Position numbers and translations under genes: made by a program | Shown here: in pieces, positions 63,424 through 64,000 of the stretch | How positions within the stretch are numbered: position 1 is the stretch's first letter | How the letters are laid out: the number at the start of each line of letters is the position of its first letter | Notes under the pieces: generated by a model | What the model saw: the letters and a program-made list of their open reading frames with translations, nothing else | Told to the model about the DNA's origin: nothing | Database searches by the model: none | DNA from: Micrococcaceae bacterium Sec5.1 | Lineage (GTDB): Bacteria; Actinomycetota; Actinomycetes; Actinomycetales; Micrococcaceae | Direction: 5' to 3' | Assembly (NCBI GenBank): GCA_039636795.1 | Contig: CP143430.1 | Coordinates: forward strand, 2,232,001 to 2,296,000 | DNA: 64,000 nucleotides

Positions 63424-64000
63424 TTGGTCACCCGCAAAGACATGCCCGCCAGAGTTCCGGGGATCGGCCTGGGCTTAACCCTTCTCTTTGCCTTCGTTGG
63501 CGGCGTCGGCGTAGGAAACCTGTACTGGGCCCAACCGCTTCTGGGAATCATAGCTGCAGAGCTAGGAGTCGGGCCAGGCGCGGCCGGGCTGCTCGTCACC
63601 CTGTCGCAAGTCGGCTATGCGCTCGGCGTGTTCTTCGTTGTGCCGCTCGGCGACACCATGCAGCGGAAGCGCCTGATCCCGGCCATCATGATCTGCTGTT
63701 CCCTGTCATTGGTGGGCTGCGCGTTGGCACCCGACTTCGCTCTTCTTTTGTCAACTCTTGCCCTGGTTGGCTTCACCAATGTTGCCGGTCAAATGCTGCT
63801 GCCGCTCGCCGGTGACCTGGCCACGGATGCGCAGCGCGCACGCGTACTCGGGACGGTGGCTTCCGGGCTTTTATCGGGCATCCTGCTTTCCCGATTAGTT
63901 AGCGGTATGGTGGCGGACGTCTTGGGATGGCGCATGATTTACGTTTTGGCGTCAGGGACGATTCTGGTTCTTGCCGTCATCATGTGGTTCGCAATTCCAG
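63424..64000 (+). CDS. MFS transporter, runs off the window end
   Basis: A partial major facilitator protein of at least 190 residues: GLTLLFAFVGGVGVGNLYWA (helix 1), VVPLGDTMQRKRLIPAIMIC (loop 2-3 motif), AGDLATDAQRARVLGTVASG and LSRLVSGMVADVLGWRMIYV. This order resembles sugar- and drug-efflux MFS proteins. AAAGGGGA precedes a TTG at 63424, while the first ATG is at 63442. The upstream stretch 63330-63400 is AT-rich with TATAAT-like promoter elements. Confidence 0.85.
   Translation, partial: MVTRKDMPARVPGIGLGLTLLFAFVGGVGVGNLYWAQPLLGIIAAELGVGPGAAGLLVTLSQVGYALGVFFVVPLGDTMQRKRLIPAIMICCSLSLVGCALAPDFALLLSTLALVGFTNVAGQMLLPLAGDLATDAQRARVLGTVASGLLSGILLSRLVSGMVADVLGWRMIYVLASGTILVLAVIMWFAIP

Noticed and set aside
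1..64000. CRISPR arrays, rRNA genes or riboswitches
   Set aside because: I saw no regularly spaced repeat-spacer pattern, no rRNA-like sequence and no leader that I can identify as a riboswitch.

Overview
The window is high-GC actinobacterial DNA, most like a soil member of the Micrococcaceae (Arthrobacter, Paenarthrobacter or Pseudarthrobacter). This is inferred from codon bias, GntR/FCD- and LacI-controlled catabolic operons, a ppsA-ppsR pair, DUF4192 and Zn-ribbon integrase genes. It reads as a catabolic accessory region, plasmid-borne or a chromosomal island, heavily reworked by transposition: about a third is mobile DNA or broken genes.

Layout. (1) 1-5.9 kb: a 5'-truncated SDR, a LacI regulator, a degenerate metallo-beta-lactamase (MBL) gene and an MFS-MBL-esterase operon read leftwards behind a palindromic operator. 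(2) 5.9-16.7 kb: a nest of mobile elements. An integrase-core transposase gene is split by a 9.5-kb insertion with an 8-bp target duplication. The insertion contains a decayed RIT (recombinase-in-trio) element, an IS1380-type element that is itself interrupted by a tyrosine recombinase/HTH/Zn-ribbon recombinase unit, and a degenerate IS4-type element. (3) 16.7-21.5 kb: a LacI regulator, a TetR regulator with a broken drug-efflux gene, and a long non-coding repeat (unit A). (4) 21.5-27.6 kb: an FAD dehydrogenase/MHS transporter operon divergent from a TIM-barrel isomerase/SDR operon, with a convergent LacI gene. (5) 27.6-31.4 kb: ROK kinase remnant, IS701-like element, and broken second copies of the MFS and MBL genes of region 1. 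(6) 32-35.3 kb: ppsA-ppsR. (7) 35.5-40.4 kb: DUF4192 gene and a 948-residue NACHT STAND NTPase of the type found in bacterial anti-phage systems, in visibly AT-richer DNA. (8) 40.6-48 kb: a tartrate-type cluster (tartrate dehydratase, C4-dicarboxylate symporter, hydroxyacid dehydrogenase, tartrate/malate dehydrogenase, a small coupled gene, broken CitE-like and FAH genes) divergent from a GntR/FCD regulator, with three identical palindromes spaced exactly 65 bp apart. (9) 48-50.5 kb: gene remnants and a second copy of the long repeat (unit B). (10) 50.8-59.9 kb: two MFS transporters, a BKACE, an MmgE/PrpD protein, an MBL lactonase-like hydrolase, a GntR/FCD regulator and an SDR, linked by a shared GACTGTATACA motif. 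(11) 60-64 kb: ketopantoate reductase remnant, MmyB-like XRE regulator, SDR, SDR remnant, and an MFS gene running off the end.

How it works together. Most intact genes fall into four transport-plus-catabolism modules, each with its own regulator and a visible candidate operator. Tartrate-type acids would give oxaloacetate, and PpsA would recharge pyruvate to PEP under PpsR control; that link is an inference. The items most worth following are the NACHT protein, the paired 0.85-kb repeats whose 0.5-kb cores end in 19-bp palindromes and carry a displaced tRNA-like 3' end, the helically phased operator triplet, and the HTH-containing recombinase unit inside IS1380.
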